From CANJXF01 sp043775015 (GTDB taxonomy: Bacteria; Verrucomicrobiota; Verrucomicrobiia; Limisphaerales; CANJXF01), in assembly GCA_043775015.1 (NCBI GenBank), contig JAYVSV010000153.1:1-28023 (forward strand): a stretch of 28,023 nucleotides of DNA, given 5' to 3'. Shown piece by piece: positions 17,156 to 24,255 of this stretch (within the stretch, counting starts at the first letter, position 1; each line of letters opens with the position of its first letter). Below the pieces are notes generated by a model, which saw nothing but the letters and a program-made list of their open reading frames with translations, searched no databases and had not been told where the DNA came from. A program made the translations under genes and the position numbers.

Positions 17156-18355
17156 ATGAAGAAACTTTTTGATTCAATTGAGTCCGTGATTGCCGATTTG
17201 CAAAAAGGCAAAATGGTGATCGTGGTCGATGACGCGGATCGCGAGAACGAGGGAGACCTGATTATGGCTGCGGAAATGGTCACCCCCCAGGCGATCAACT
17301 TCATGGCCAAGTTTGGCCGTGGATTGATTTGTGTCCCGACGACCTCCGAGCGGTTGAAGCAACTCGGCATTGAGCAAATGGTCGTGCAAAACCGCGATAC
17401 ATTTAAAACAGATTTTCAGGTCAGTGTTGATGCTGCAAAAAATATTTCAACGGGAATTAGCGCAGGAGACCGTGCTGAAACAATCAAGGTCATGGCTGAC
17501 CCAACCGCGTTGCCGAACGATTTGATTCAGCCCGGTCACGTCTTTCCTCTTCGCGCAAAAGCGGGCGGAGTTTTGCAACGCGCCGGCCACACCGAGGCGG
17601 CAGTTGATTTGGTGAAGCTCGCCGGTTTCCGTAGCATGGGTGTGATTTGCGAAATCATGAATAACGATGGCTCAATGGCGCGCCTGACGGAGTTGCGCAA
17701 ATTCGCCAAGCGCCATCGATTGAAGATCTGCACGATTGAAGAGTTGATCAAATTTCGCCGCACTCGCGAGAAACTGGTGGAGCGAGTTGAAGTTGTAAAA
17801 ATGCCGACGGACTATGGCGATTTCGATTTGTATTTGTATCGCTCGAACCTTGATAGCCAGCATCACATCGCGTTGGTGCGCGGGGATGTTGCCGGAAAGA
17901 AAGGCGTTTTGGTGCGGGTTCATAGCGAATGCCTGACTGGCGACGTGTTTGGCTCGCGCCGTTGCGATTGCGGCCCGCAATTGCATCAAGCCATGCGGCT
18001 GATCGCCAAGGAAGGCCGTGGCGTGATTGTTTACATGCGCCAGGAAGGAAGGGGCATTGGTCTCGGGCCGAAAATTGCCGCTTATAAATTGCAGGAAAAT
18101 GGATACGACACGGTCGAAGCAAATCTAAAACTCGGCTTCAAAATGGATCTGCGCGAATACGGTTTGGGCGCGCAAATCATGGTGGACCTTGGTTTGAAAA
18201 CAATTCGTTTGCTGACGAACAATCCGAAAAAAGTGGTTGGTTTGGACGGCTATGGATTGGAAATAACCGAGCAGGTTCCGATTCGCGTGAAGGCGAATCC
18301 GCACAACGCTAATTATTTAAAAACCAAACGTGAAAAATTGGGTCACTTGATTTAA
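17156..18355 (+). CDS. ribBA: Bifunctional 3,4-dihydroxy-2-butanone 4-phosphate synthase / GTP cyclohydrolase II
   Basis: A 399-residue cytoplasmic enzyme that makes both riboflavin precursors. The N-terminal DHBP synthase domain (about 1-205) turns ribulose 5-phosphate into 3,4-dihydroxy-2-butanone 4-phosphate plus formate. It shows the acidic metal-binding stretch VVDDADRENEGDL (residues 23-35) and the QRAGHTEAAVDL motif (141-152). The C-terminal GTP cyclohydrolase II domain (about 206-399) opens GTP. It shows the zinc cysteines Cys259, Cys270 and Cys272 (SECLTGD…RRCDCGPQL), RQEGRGIGL (295-303) and the DLREYGLGAQI segment (331-341). The start fits the family (FDSIE at residues 5-9). The ribH gene begins 5 bases after its stop. 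I saw no FMN riboswitch consensus upstream. Confidence 0.96.
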   Translation: MKKLFDSIESVIADLQKGKMVIVVDDADRENEGDLIMAAEMVTPQAINFMAKFGRGLICVPTTSERLKQLGIEQMVVQNRDTFKTDFQVSVDAAKNISTGISAGDRAETIKVMADPTALPNDLIQPGHVFPLRAKAGGVLQRAGHTEAAVDLVKLAGFRSMGVICEIMNNDGSMARLTELRKFAKRHRLKICTIEELIKFRRTREKLVERVEVVKMPTDYGDFDLYLYRSNLDSQHHIALVRGDVAGKKGVLVRVHSECLTGDVFGSRRCDCGPQLHQAMRLIAKEGRGVIVYMRQEGRGIGLGPKIAAYKLQENGYDTVEANLKLGFKMDLREYGLGAQIMVDLGLKTIRLLTNNPKKVVGLDGYGLEITEQVPIRVKANPHNANYLKTKREKLGHLI

Positions 18356-18360
18356 TTCAC

Positions 18361-18828
18361 ATGCTTCGCGCCAATCCAAAATCCAGACGGAACGTCTCGG
18401 GCAGACACTTTGTCATCGTCGCTTCAAAGTATAACGCGCGTTACGTCGAAGCGATGTTGCAAGCGGCTAAACAAGAATTCGCCATGGCCAAAGCCACGGT
18501 GAAAGTGGTGCGCGTGCCCGGCGCTTTTGAAATTCCGGTGGTCGCGGCGAAGCTGGCAAAATCTCATGCTCCGAAGCTCTCTGGAATCGTCTGTCTCGGC
18601 GTAATTTTGCGCGGCGCGACGACCCATGCGCAGCACATCGGAGAAGCCGTGAGTAATTCTCTGGCAGCGATTCAGATCAATTTTCAGGTCCCGATCATCC
18701 ACGAGGTTTTGCTGCTGGAAAATGAAGAGCAGGCAAAAGCGCGTTGCCTTAACAAAACTCACAATCGCGGAACCGAAGCGGCACAGACGGCCATCGAAAT
18801 GGCGCGGGTGATGAGTTCTTTAGTCTAA
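18361..18828 (+). CDS. ribH: 6,7-dimethyl-8-ribityllumazine synthase
   Basis: A 155-residue enzyme that condenses the dihydroxybutanone phosphate made by RibBA with 5-amino-6-ribitylaminouracil, the penultimate step of riboflavin synthesis. Family motifs are VASKYNARYVE near the N-terminus, VPGAFEIPV, RGATTHAQHI (keeping the catalytic His of the usual RGxTxHYDYV) and NRGTEAAQTAIEMA. The segment usually read as GVLTTDT is HEVLLLENEEQA here, a divergence to note. The ATG is 5 bases downstream of ribBA, so the two genes are co-transcribed and likely coupled. The length is normal for the family. No clear terminator follows. Confidence 0.93.
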   Translation: MLRANPKSRRNVSGRHFVIVASKYNARYVEAMLQAAKQEFAMAKATVKVVRVPGAFEIPVVAAKLAKSHAPKLSGIVCLGVILRGATTHAQHIGEAVSNSLAAIQINFQVPIIHEVLLLENEEQAKARCLNKTHNRGTEAAQTAIEMARVMSSLV

Positions 18829-18885
18829 TTTCAGGCGGTAAAATATCCAGAACGCTTTCTTGTGGTTCCTGATTCGTCCCGAAGA

Positions 18886-18901
18886 CCTACCGTTCGGTAG
18901 G
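18886..18901. repeat. Short palindrome CCTACC-GTTC-GGTAGG
   Basis: Six-base arms close a four-base loop downstream of ribH. No T-run follows on the plus strand, so I do not call it a terminator. Confidence 0.5.
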
Positions 18902-19003
18902 GCCGCGATAGACCGAGGGTGGGCGGGCTTTATTCAATATTAAAGTTATGAAAACTTGCTCATGGGTGAAATATCTTCACGCAGGTCCCGTCTGATTTTT
19001 CGT

Positions 19004-19321
19004 ATGAAAAAATTATTCCTATTATCAGCAGTTCTTCTCGGGACGTCTGTTGCATCCCAGGCAGGCGTTCATCTGGACATCGGAATTGGTTTCCTGTTTC
19101 CGGCTCCTGTGATCGTCCAACCGGCTCCGGCCTGCGCGCCTCTGCCGGTGTTTGTGGAACCACACTACTGTGAGCCGCCGCGGGTGGTCTATCTTCCGCC
19201 TCCCGTAATCTACGTGCCGCAGCGATATTATTATTCGCGTCCGCCCTATTACGCGGGCCGTTCGGATTGGAGCCATGGCCGTTCGGGTTGGAATGGCCAC
19301 GGCAACAGCCACCGCCGGTAA
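19004..19321 (+). CDS. Small exported Pro/Tyr-rich protein
   Basis: A 105-residue protein of unknown function. A signal peptide is evident (KKLFLLSAVLLGTSVASQAG, cut near residue 20). The mature part is rich in Pro and Tyr, with stretches such as YLPPPVIYVPQRYYYSRPP, and ends in a Gly/Ser/His/Arg-rich tail (GHGNSHRR). Such composition is common in small envelope or stalk-like proteins, but no family is recognisable. I prefer the ATG at 19004, which directly precedes the signal peptide, over one at 18956 that would add 16 charged residues. A terminator-like hairpin lies about 40 bases after the stop. Confidence 0.7.
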   Translation: MKKLFLLSAVLLGTSVASQAGVHLDIGIGFLFPAPVIVQPAPACAPLPVFVEPHYCEPPRVVYLPPPVIYVPQRYYYSRPPYYAGRSDWSHGRSGWNGHGNSHRR

Positions 19322-19362
19322 TAGCGTTTCATGCGGATATAGTTTAGAAATAAACAACACGA

Positions 19363-19391
19363 AAGCCGGAACGGTTTGTTCCGGCTTCCTT
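19363..19391 (+). terminator. Probable terminator after the Pro/Tyr-rich gene
   Basis: AAGCCGGAAC (19363-19372) pairs perfectly with GTTCCGGCTT (19378-19387) around a five-base loop, followed by CCTTGTTTT. The stem is strong but the T-run is interrupted. Confidence 0.7.
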
Positions 19392-19529
19392 GTTTTGGAT
19401 GGTTTGGAGCCTTGCCGTCGTGCGCGCAAAACAAAATTTTTGTCGGAATTGAGCATGCAATCGTTGAATGGCATTTCCGCAAAACACCTTTGTGCATCGC
19501 TGCAATCCAACGTTTATTCAAAAACCATT

Positions 19530-19562
19530 TTGTAATATTATATTTTAATCTTTGAACTTTGA
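19530..19562 (+). promoter_or_regulatory. AT-rich probable promoter region of aroE
   Basis: A markedly AT-rich stretch (including TAATATTATATTTTAATC) lies immediately upstream of the aroE start, after a terminator-like hairpin. Several -10-like hexamers overlap and I cannot pick one. Confidence 0.35.
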
Positions 19563-19568
19563 TTTTCC

Positions 19569-20558
19569 GTGCGTCATAAACCTCGCGTGCCGAAACCGTT
19601 TATCACAGACATCAATGCCGCCACGCGATATTGCGCGGTCTATGGTCATCCCATCAAGCATTCCGCTTCGCCCGCAATGCAGAACGCCGGCATTGCCGCA
19701 CTCGGTTTGAATTGGCGTTATGTTGCCTTCGAAGTTCATCCTAACGATCTCGCCACTGCCATCGCCGGGGCGAAAGCGATGAAGTTCATCGGATTGAATC
19801 TTACCGTGCCGCACAAACTGCTCGCTGTGGGAATGGTGGACGTGCTGGATGTGTCAGCCAAGACATGGGGCGCAGTGAACACCATTCGTTTTGAGGCGCG
19901 CAATGCGAGCGGCAATTGGAAGCCGCTGCACGAGTTCGGGGTTCCGCCTTCAGGCGGCTCCCCATCCGGCCACAGACCGCCTGAAGGCGGAACTCCAAAC
20001 GGGGAAATTCGCTCGCACGGTTTCAACACCGATGCTGATGCGATCACGCGTTCTGTGCAGGAAGATTTGGGCGTCGAGCTGAGCGGCGCTTCGGTTCTGT
20101 TGCTGGGCGCCGGCGGGGCAGGGCGGGTTGCCGCGTTGAAGCTGGCCGCAGAAGGTGTCAAAAATTTATTTCTCGTCAATCGCACCCAAGCGAAGGTGGA
20201 GGAAATCGCTGTCCGGATTCAGCGAGATCATCCGCGAGTGAATGTCACGGTGGGCTATCCAAAAAACTCGGTCGATCTTCTGCTCAACGCGACGTCGCTC
20301 GGGTTGAATAAGGATGATGCGTCGCCACTCGACGCAAATCAGTTTTCCGTGAAGGACGCACGTGCGGTTTACGATATGATTTATCGCCCGGTAGAAACGC
20401 CGTTGCTGAGCACCGCAAAAAAGGCAGGTTGCCGAACGGCCAATGGAATTGGCATGTTGCTCTATCAAGGCGCGAATGCGTTGGAGCTTTGGTCGGAAAA
20501 ACCGGCTCCGATCGAAACCATGCGGCGAGCTCTTGAACAAAATGTTTATCAAAAATAA
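19569..20558 (+). CDS. aroE: Shikimate dehydrogenase
   Basis: A 329-residue cytoplasmic enzyme that reduces 3-dehydroshikimate to shikimate with NADPH in the aromatic amino acid pathway. Visible motifs are YGHPIKHSASPAMQN (25-39, shikimate-binding serines), NLTVPHK (77-83, catalytic Lys83), GFNTDAD (151-157, catalytic Asp155) and the nucleotide-binding GAGGAGRV (180-187). It begins with GTG at 19569; a second GTG at 19587 is possible. Residues 125-144 (GVPPSGG…PPEGGTPN) are encoded by a palindromic repeat at 19941-19993 and lie just before the NTD motif. They make the protein longer than typical AroE of about 270-290 residues. The stop codon overlaps the next gene's ATG by one base, so the two are coupled. 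Confidence 0.94.
   Translation: MRHKPRVPKPFITDINAATRYCAVYGHPIKHSASPAMQNAGIAALGLNWRYVAFEVHPNDLATAIAGAKAMKFIGLNLTVPHKLLAVGMVDVLDVSAKTWGAVNTIRFEARNASGNWKPLHEFGVPPSGGSPSGHRPPEGGTPNGEIRSHGFNTDADAITRSVQEDLGVELSGASVLLLGAGGAGRVAALKLAAEGVKNLFLVNRTQAKVEEIAVRIQRDHPRVNVTVGYPKNSVDLLLNATSLGLNKDDASPLDANQFSVKDARAVYDMIYRPVETPLLSTAKKAGCRTANGIGMLLYQGANALELWSEKPAPIETMRRALEQNVYQK
19941..19993. repeat. Palindromic element inserted in frame in aroE
   Basis: The 17-base arm GTTCCGCCTTCAGGCGG (19941-19957) has its exact reverse complement at 19977-19993, around a 19-base loop. Each arm is itself a small hairpin (CCGCC/GGCGG). The reverse complement of the left side reads AGCCGCCTGAAGGCGGAAC, resembling the other arms near 81-104 and 21837-21929. 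It keeps the reading frame open and starts exactly on a codon boundary. Confidence 0.93.
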
Positions 20559-21706
20559 TGAGAGCGATGTTTGATCCTGAAATCTGGGCGCAGGTTCCCC
20601 CTCATTTTTGGTCGCTGGTTTTCTTTTCGTTCGGCTGCGTCGTCGGCAGTTTTTTGAACGTCTGCATTTACCGCATGCCGCTCAACGAAAGCGTCGTCAG
20701 CCCGCCATCGCATTGTCCTCATTGCAACTATTCCATCCCGTGGTTTCTGAACGTCCCGCTTGTCACGTGGCTCTATTTGCGAGGCAAATGCGCGAATTGT
20801 TCCGCGCCGATTTCGATCCGTTATTTTCTGGTGGAATTTTTGACCGGCCTGACGTTTCTCGCCTGCTGGTTGAAATTCGGTGATCAATCCGCGCTGCTCG
20901 CTCTGGCTTATTGCCTATTGCTTGCGGGATTTATCGTGGCCACGTTTATCGATTTGGAACATTTCATCATCCCCGACGAGGTCACGATCGGCGGCATCGT
21001 CGTGGGTTTTATTTGTTCGTTCATCGTTCCTTCACTTCACGAAGCGAACGCTCCATCGCAATCGTTACTAAGAAGTTTTGCGGGAATCGCCGTTGGCGGA
21101 GGACTGGTTTACGGAATTTTGCGCGGCGGAAAACTGCTTTTCGGACGGCAAAAAATCGAACTCGCTGCCGGTTCAAAAATTATTTTTACGGAAACCTGTT
21201 TGAAGCTGCCGGATCACGACATCCCGTACGAGGAATTGTTTTATCGCAATTCCGACGTGATTGTTCTTGAAGGCAAGCGCGTGGAAATGATCGATCGATG
21301 CTTTCAAGAAACCTCGGTGCGATTGACCCCGAAAACTTTGGTGATCGGCGACTCCCAATTTAACACCGAAGAAGTGCCACATCTCGAAGCAACGACCAAC
21401 GCGATTACGTTGCCGCGAGAAGCAATGGGTTTTGGCGATGTGAAATTCATGGCCGCGATCGGTGCATTCCTCGGATGGCCCGCCGTGATTTTTGCCCTGC
21501 TGGTCAGCGCCGTAATCGGTGCGACTGTCGGAGTCACATTGATCGTGGCAAAACGAAGCGAGTGGTCCAGCCGATTACCTTACGGCCCCTACATCGCCCT
21601 CGCGGCGACGGTTTGGGTTTTCAGCAACGTGACAGTGCATGAATGGTGGACGCTCCAATTGAAAACGCTCGGTCAGATTTTCCTGATCCCGTTTGGCGGT
21701 GCGTAG
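20558..21706 (+). CDS. Prepilin peptidase / methyltransferase (A24 family) with large insert
   Basis: A 382-residue inner-membrane aspartic protease that cleaves and N-methylates prepilins for type IV pili or type II secretion. The N-terminal part shows GCVVGSFLNVCIYRMP followed by the two cysteine pairs CPHC (53-56) and CANC (78-81). Catalytic aspartates are Asp132 (FIDLEHFIIPD) and Asp294 (GFGDVK). Several hydrophobic segments span residues about 16-35, 95-160, 172-190 and 300-380. Between the fifth-helix region and GFGDVK lies an unusual hydrophilic insert of about 100 residues (191-290) with no recognisable domain. The ATG overlaps the aroE stop (TAATG); an ATG three codons later at 20567 is also plausible. 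The likely client class includes the pseudopilin at 8696-9520. Confidence 0.92.
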   Translation: MRAMFDPEIWAQVPPHFWSLVFFSFGCVVGSFLNVCIYRMPLNESVVSPPSHCPHCNYSIPWFLNVPLVTWLYLRGKCANCSAPISIRYFLVEFLTGLTFLACWLKFGDQSALLALAYCLLLAGFIVATFIDLEHFIIPDEVTIGGIVVGFICSFIVPSLHEANAPSQSLLRSFAGIAVGGGLVYGILRGGKLLFGRQKIELAAGSKIIFTETCLKLPDHDIPYEELFYRNSDVIVLEGKRVEMIDRCFQETSVRLTPKTLVIGDSQFNTEEVPHLEATTNAITLPREAMGFGDVKFMAAIGAFLGWPAVIFALLVSAVIGATVGVTLIVAKRSEWSSRLPYGPYIALAATVWVFSNVTVHEWWTLQLKTLGQIFLIPFGGA

Positions 21707-21836
21707 AAAAAACTATTTCGAGCCGCGCCAAATCCACTCGAAGCGCCCGTGATCAAAATCCATTTGCTTTTCAAATCGTATCGCATGAGAAAAATTTAAC
21801 GTGCCGCCTCCATTTTGTCGGCAGGAAAATTTTCCC

Positions 21837-21929
21837 GGAGCGCCGGTTTCCAACCGGCTTTAGGCATCGCACGTAGAAATCGCTTGGAACGAATCAAACG
21901 AAAAGCCGACTGGAAGTCGGCGTTCCTCC
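21837..21929. repeat. Two-armed palindromic element upstream of the histidine kinase gene
   Basis: The left arm GGAGCGCCGGTTTCCAACCG (21837-21856, continuing GCTT) and the right arm at 21901-21929 (AAAAGCCGACTGGAAGTCGG, continuing CGTTCCTCC) are imperfect reverse complements separated by about 40 bases. Each arm folds alone: GCCGGTT/AACCGGC and GCCGACT/AGTCGGC. A further 12-base palindrome, GGAAAATTTTCC, touches its left edge (21824-21835). It fills much of the 316-base gap between the prepilin peptidase and kinase genes; the rest of that gap to the left holds nothing recognisable. Confidence 0.85.
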
Positions 21930-21946
21930 GAGAGTGCTCTCAATTC

Positions 21947-21969
21947 TTGATTTTACAAATCCATGACAA
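21947..21969 (+). promoter_or_regulatory. Pho-box-like direct repeat upstream of the kinase/regulator genes
   Basis: TTGATTTTACAAA, two variable bases, then CATGACAA. Within it TTTACA (21952-21957) and ATGACA (21963-21968) are direct repeats 11 bases apart, the spacing used by PhoB/PhoP-type regulators. The same sequence, differing only at the two middle bases, occurs at 25006-25028 before the TPR/ankyrin gene. A possible -10 (TAATCT, 21990-21995) lies 21 bases downstream, one helical turn further than at the other site. Confidence 0.55.
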
Positions 21970-22022
21970 TTCTTCTCCTCGGTCTGGCTTAATCTCGGTA
22001 TCAATTGCTGAAGCTGTCGCCG

Positions 22023-24212
22023 ATGAAGAAATTTCGTTCCAACCAAAAACCAACTTTTATTTGGCAAGGTCTGCTTATCATGCTGCCTGTCGCGGTTTTG
22101 GCAATTCTCAGTTTTGCTTCGTTGCGACAGGACGAACAGGTTGCGGAAAAGGATGCTCGCAATCGCGCTGCCGCTAGTGTCCAAAGTCTCGCCCGCGTGA
22201 TTGGCAGCAAGATCGACGACGAAATCAGACAGTTTCTCATTCTGCAAAATGTTTGGTCGATCGATCTACGAATCGCGACCCAACCTTCGATTGTCTGGAG
22301 CAATCGTGCCGCTGGAGTAATGCTTCCATCCAGCAACATAGCTGGCGTTCAAGAATGGGAGGAAAAGCATCCCGGTCTGAAGTTGGCGGAGCTGGCGCTG
22401 CCTTCTGGCTCAGTGTTGGCTGATGGCACGATGTTGGAACCGCTGGATTTTCCATCCGCGCCTATGCCGCCCGAATGGTTTCGGGAACTTTCCCCTGATC
22501 AACGGAAACTTTGGCAAGCCGCTCGTCAGTCAGAAATGGCGGCGGATGATCCATCCGTCGTCACAAATGCCTATGAACTTTTTCTTCAAACCAATCCGTC
22601 GCGCGACGCGAAGCTCGCCGCTGATTACGCAATTTGGCAGACGAAACACTGGCCACCCACTCTGAACAACACCGTTCAAGGTCCCATTCCGTGGATCGAA
22701 TCGGAATCCGGAATTTCTTTCTATGACATCGCCTGTTTTCGCGCCCTTCGACTTGCGACAAATGAATCGTTGTCTCGCCTTTTGCTCGATTTGCTCTGGA
22801 GACAGGTAGTTGAAAAACCTTCCTTCGTTGCGCCGACGCTGCTCGATTTGGCCGAAGGCCTGACCAATCGCGCGGATGCCGTTGTGCGCGATCAAGTGCA
22901 TTGGATGCGGCAACTTTGGAAAAACGAATTGTTGGTGCGCGAATTACTTGCTTCGCTGCGCCAAAATTTTACGGGCAAATTTCAATCGGCGAAATGGGCG
23001 AACAGCGGATCGGGTCAAGCGCTCGCCTTGCCGATGCCGACGGAATTTGCAAATCACGAGCGTGGAAGTGGGCGTGGATATATGATTCGATTTCTGCCAC
23101 GGCAGTTCTTGGAATACGCTTTCGCCAGGACGCTGGCTGAAAATAAATTTCTGGTCTTGGATTATGCCGTGGCAACCCTCGAACTTGCCGGAGAACCACT
23201 GCAATGCTCCGGCGCAATTCCCAAGACTGAAAATTCGGTCTTGGGCAGCGCCACGCAAAAACTTGGCTCAACTGAATCGGCGACTTTTACCGTGCGTTTT
23301 TACCTCGCCAGCCGCGAACGATTACTTGCATCGGAGCGCCGACGCGCCCGTCTTTTTGGATGGCTTATTATTGGAACGGTGCTGACTGCCAGCATTGGTT
23401 TGGTAATGGCTCGTCGAGCGTTTTTTCAGCAACACCGCCTCGCCGAAATGAAAAGTAATTTCGTTTCCAGCGTCTCGCATGAGTTGCGCGCGCCGATTGC
23501 TTCGGTGCGTTTGCTCGCGGAAAGTCTGGAGCGCGGGAAAATTACCGAGCCGCAAAAGCAGAACGAATATTTTAAATTCATCGTGCAGGAATGTCGGCGG
23601 CTTTCATCACTCATCGAAAATGTTTTGGACTTCTCGCGCATCGAACAAGGCCGCAAAGAATATGAATTCGAGCCGACCGACATTGTGAAGCTTGTTCAGG
23701 AAACAGTGAAGTTGATGGAGCCTTATGCCGCTGAAAGAAATGTGAATCTCGCTCTGAAACTGGATGACTTTCAACTCTCAACCCACAACTCTCAACCCGT
23801 TCTGGATGGTCGCGCCATTCAACAAGCGCTTGTGAATTTAATCGACAACGCTATCAAACATTCGCCGAACGAAGCGACGGTGACGATTGGTTTTATAGCG
23901 GCGGTCTGTGACCACCGAACTTCAACCGAAGATCAGCGGCGGTCACAGACCGCCGCTACAATTGAAATCTACGTCGAAGATTCCGGCCCAGGAATTCCCG
24001 CTCACGAACACGGGAAAATTTTCGAGCGTTTTTACCGGCTTGGCTCCGAATTGCGCCGCGAAACGCAAGGCATCGGAATCGGCTTGAGCATCGTGCAACA
24101 CATTGTCGAAGCGCACGGTGGAAAAGTGATTGTGCAAAGCGAAGTTGGAAAAGGAAGCCGGTTCACGATTGAATTGCCGATAAACCGCAGAGACACGGAG
24201 ACGCAGAGATAA
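22023..24212 (+). CDS. Membrane sensor histidine kinase carrying several internal repeat insertions
   Basis: A 729-residue kinase paired with the regulator 43 bases downstream. A first membrane helix lies at residues about 16-35, a large extracytoplasmic sensor region of about 400 residues follows with no recognised family, and a second helix lies at about 443-463. The HisKA domain has His486 (SVSHELRAP). The ATPase domain shows the N box (NLIDNAIKHS, about 605-614), G1 (DSGPGIP, from Asp653) and G2 (GIGIGLSIV). It should phosphorylate the adjacent response regulator. The ATG at 22023 is preferred over a TTG at 22005. Repeats encode residues 397-410 (sensor), about 584-593, and 625-646 (between ATPase strands), and the last residues NRRDTETQR lie in an inverted repeat. 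All keep the frame. The signal is unknown; a Pho-box-like site upstream suggests autoregulation. Confidence 0.92.
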   Translation: MKKFRSNQKPTFIWQGLLIMLPVAVLAILSFASLRQDEQVAEKDARNRAAASVQSLARVIGSKIDDEIRQFLILQNVWSIDLRIATQPSIVWSNRAAGVMLPSSNIAGVQEWEEKHPGLKLAELALPSGSVLADGTMLEPLDFPSAPMPPEWFRELSPDQRKLWQAARQSEMAADDPSVVTNAYELFLQTNPSRDAKLAADYAIWQTKHWPPTLNNTVQGPIPWIESESGISFYDIACFRALRLATNESLSRLLLDLLWRQVVEKPSFVAPTLLDLAEGLTNRADAVVRDQVHWMRQLWKNELLVRELLASLRQNFTGKFQSAKWANSGSGQALALPMPTEFANHERGSGRGYMIRFLPRQFLEYAFARTLAENKFLVLDYAVATLELAGEPLQCSGAIPKTENSVLGSATQKLGSTESATFTVRFYLASRERLLASERRRARLFGWLIIGTVLTASIGLVMARRAFFQQHRLAEMKSNFVSSVSHELRAPIASVRLLAESLERGKITEPQKQNEYFKFIVQECRRLSSLIENVLDFSRIEQGRKEYEFEPTDIVKLVQETVKLMEPYAAERNVNLALKLDDFQLSTHNSQPVLDGRAIQQALVNLIDNAIKHSPNEATVTIGFIAAVCDHRTSTEDQRRSQTAATIEIYVEDSGPGIPAHEHGKIFERFYRLGSELRRETQGIGIGLSIVQHIVEAHGGKVIVQSEVGKGSRFTIELPINRRDTETQR
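23211..23252. repeat. Palindromic hairpin inserted in frame in the kinase sensor region
   Basis: CCCAAGACTGAA (23220-23231) pairs with TTCGGTCTTGGG (23234-23245), 11 of 12 Watson-Crick plus one T-G. GGCGC (23211-23215) and GCGCC (23248-23252) extend the pairing. The 42 bases are exactly 14 codons. Confidence 0.75.
23772..23799 (+). repeat. Tandem 14-base repeat in the kinase gene
   Basis: CAACTCTCAACCCA (23772-23785) is followed directly by CAACTCTCAACCCG. It encodes residues around LSTHNSQP in a loop before the N box. Because 14 is not a multiple of three, the two copies are read in different frames. Confidence 0.85.
23896..23958. repeat. Palindromic element inserted in frame in the kinase ATPase domain
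   Basis: TAGCGGCGGTCTGTGACC (23896-23913) has its exact reverse complement at 23941-23958; the pairing extends inward to 22 bases with one mismatch, leaving a 19-base loop. The element is 63 bases, 21 codons, and encodes residues about 625-646 between two beta strands (TVTIGF… and …TIEIYVEDSG). Confidence 0.93.
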
Positions 24213-24250
24213 AAACTTTCCTGCTTCTTCTCTCTGCGCCTCTGCGTTTA
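24182..24250. repeat. Inverted repeat spanning the kinase stop codon and the kinase-regulator gap
   Basis: CGCAGAG (24186-24192) and CGCAGAG (24202-24208) on the left pair with CTCTGCG (24240-24246) and CTCTGCG (24232-24238) on the right; AAA/TTT extends the outer end. The left side carries a nine-base bulge. It supplies the kinase's last residues (RRDTETQR) and stop, and ends six bases before the regulator's ATG. There is no T-run after the stem. Confidence 0.8.
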
Positions 24251-24255
24251 AAGAT

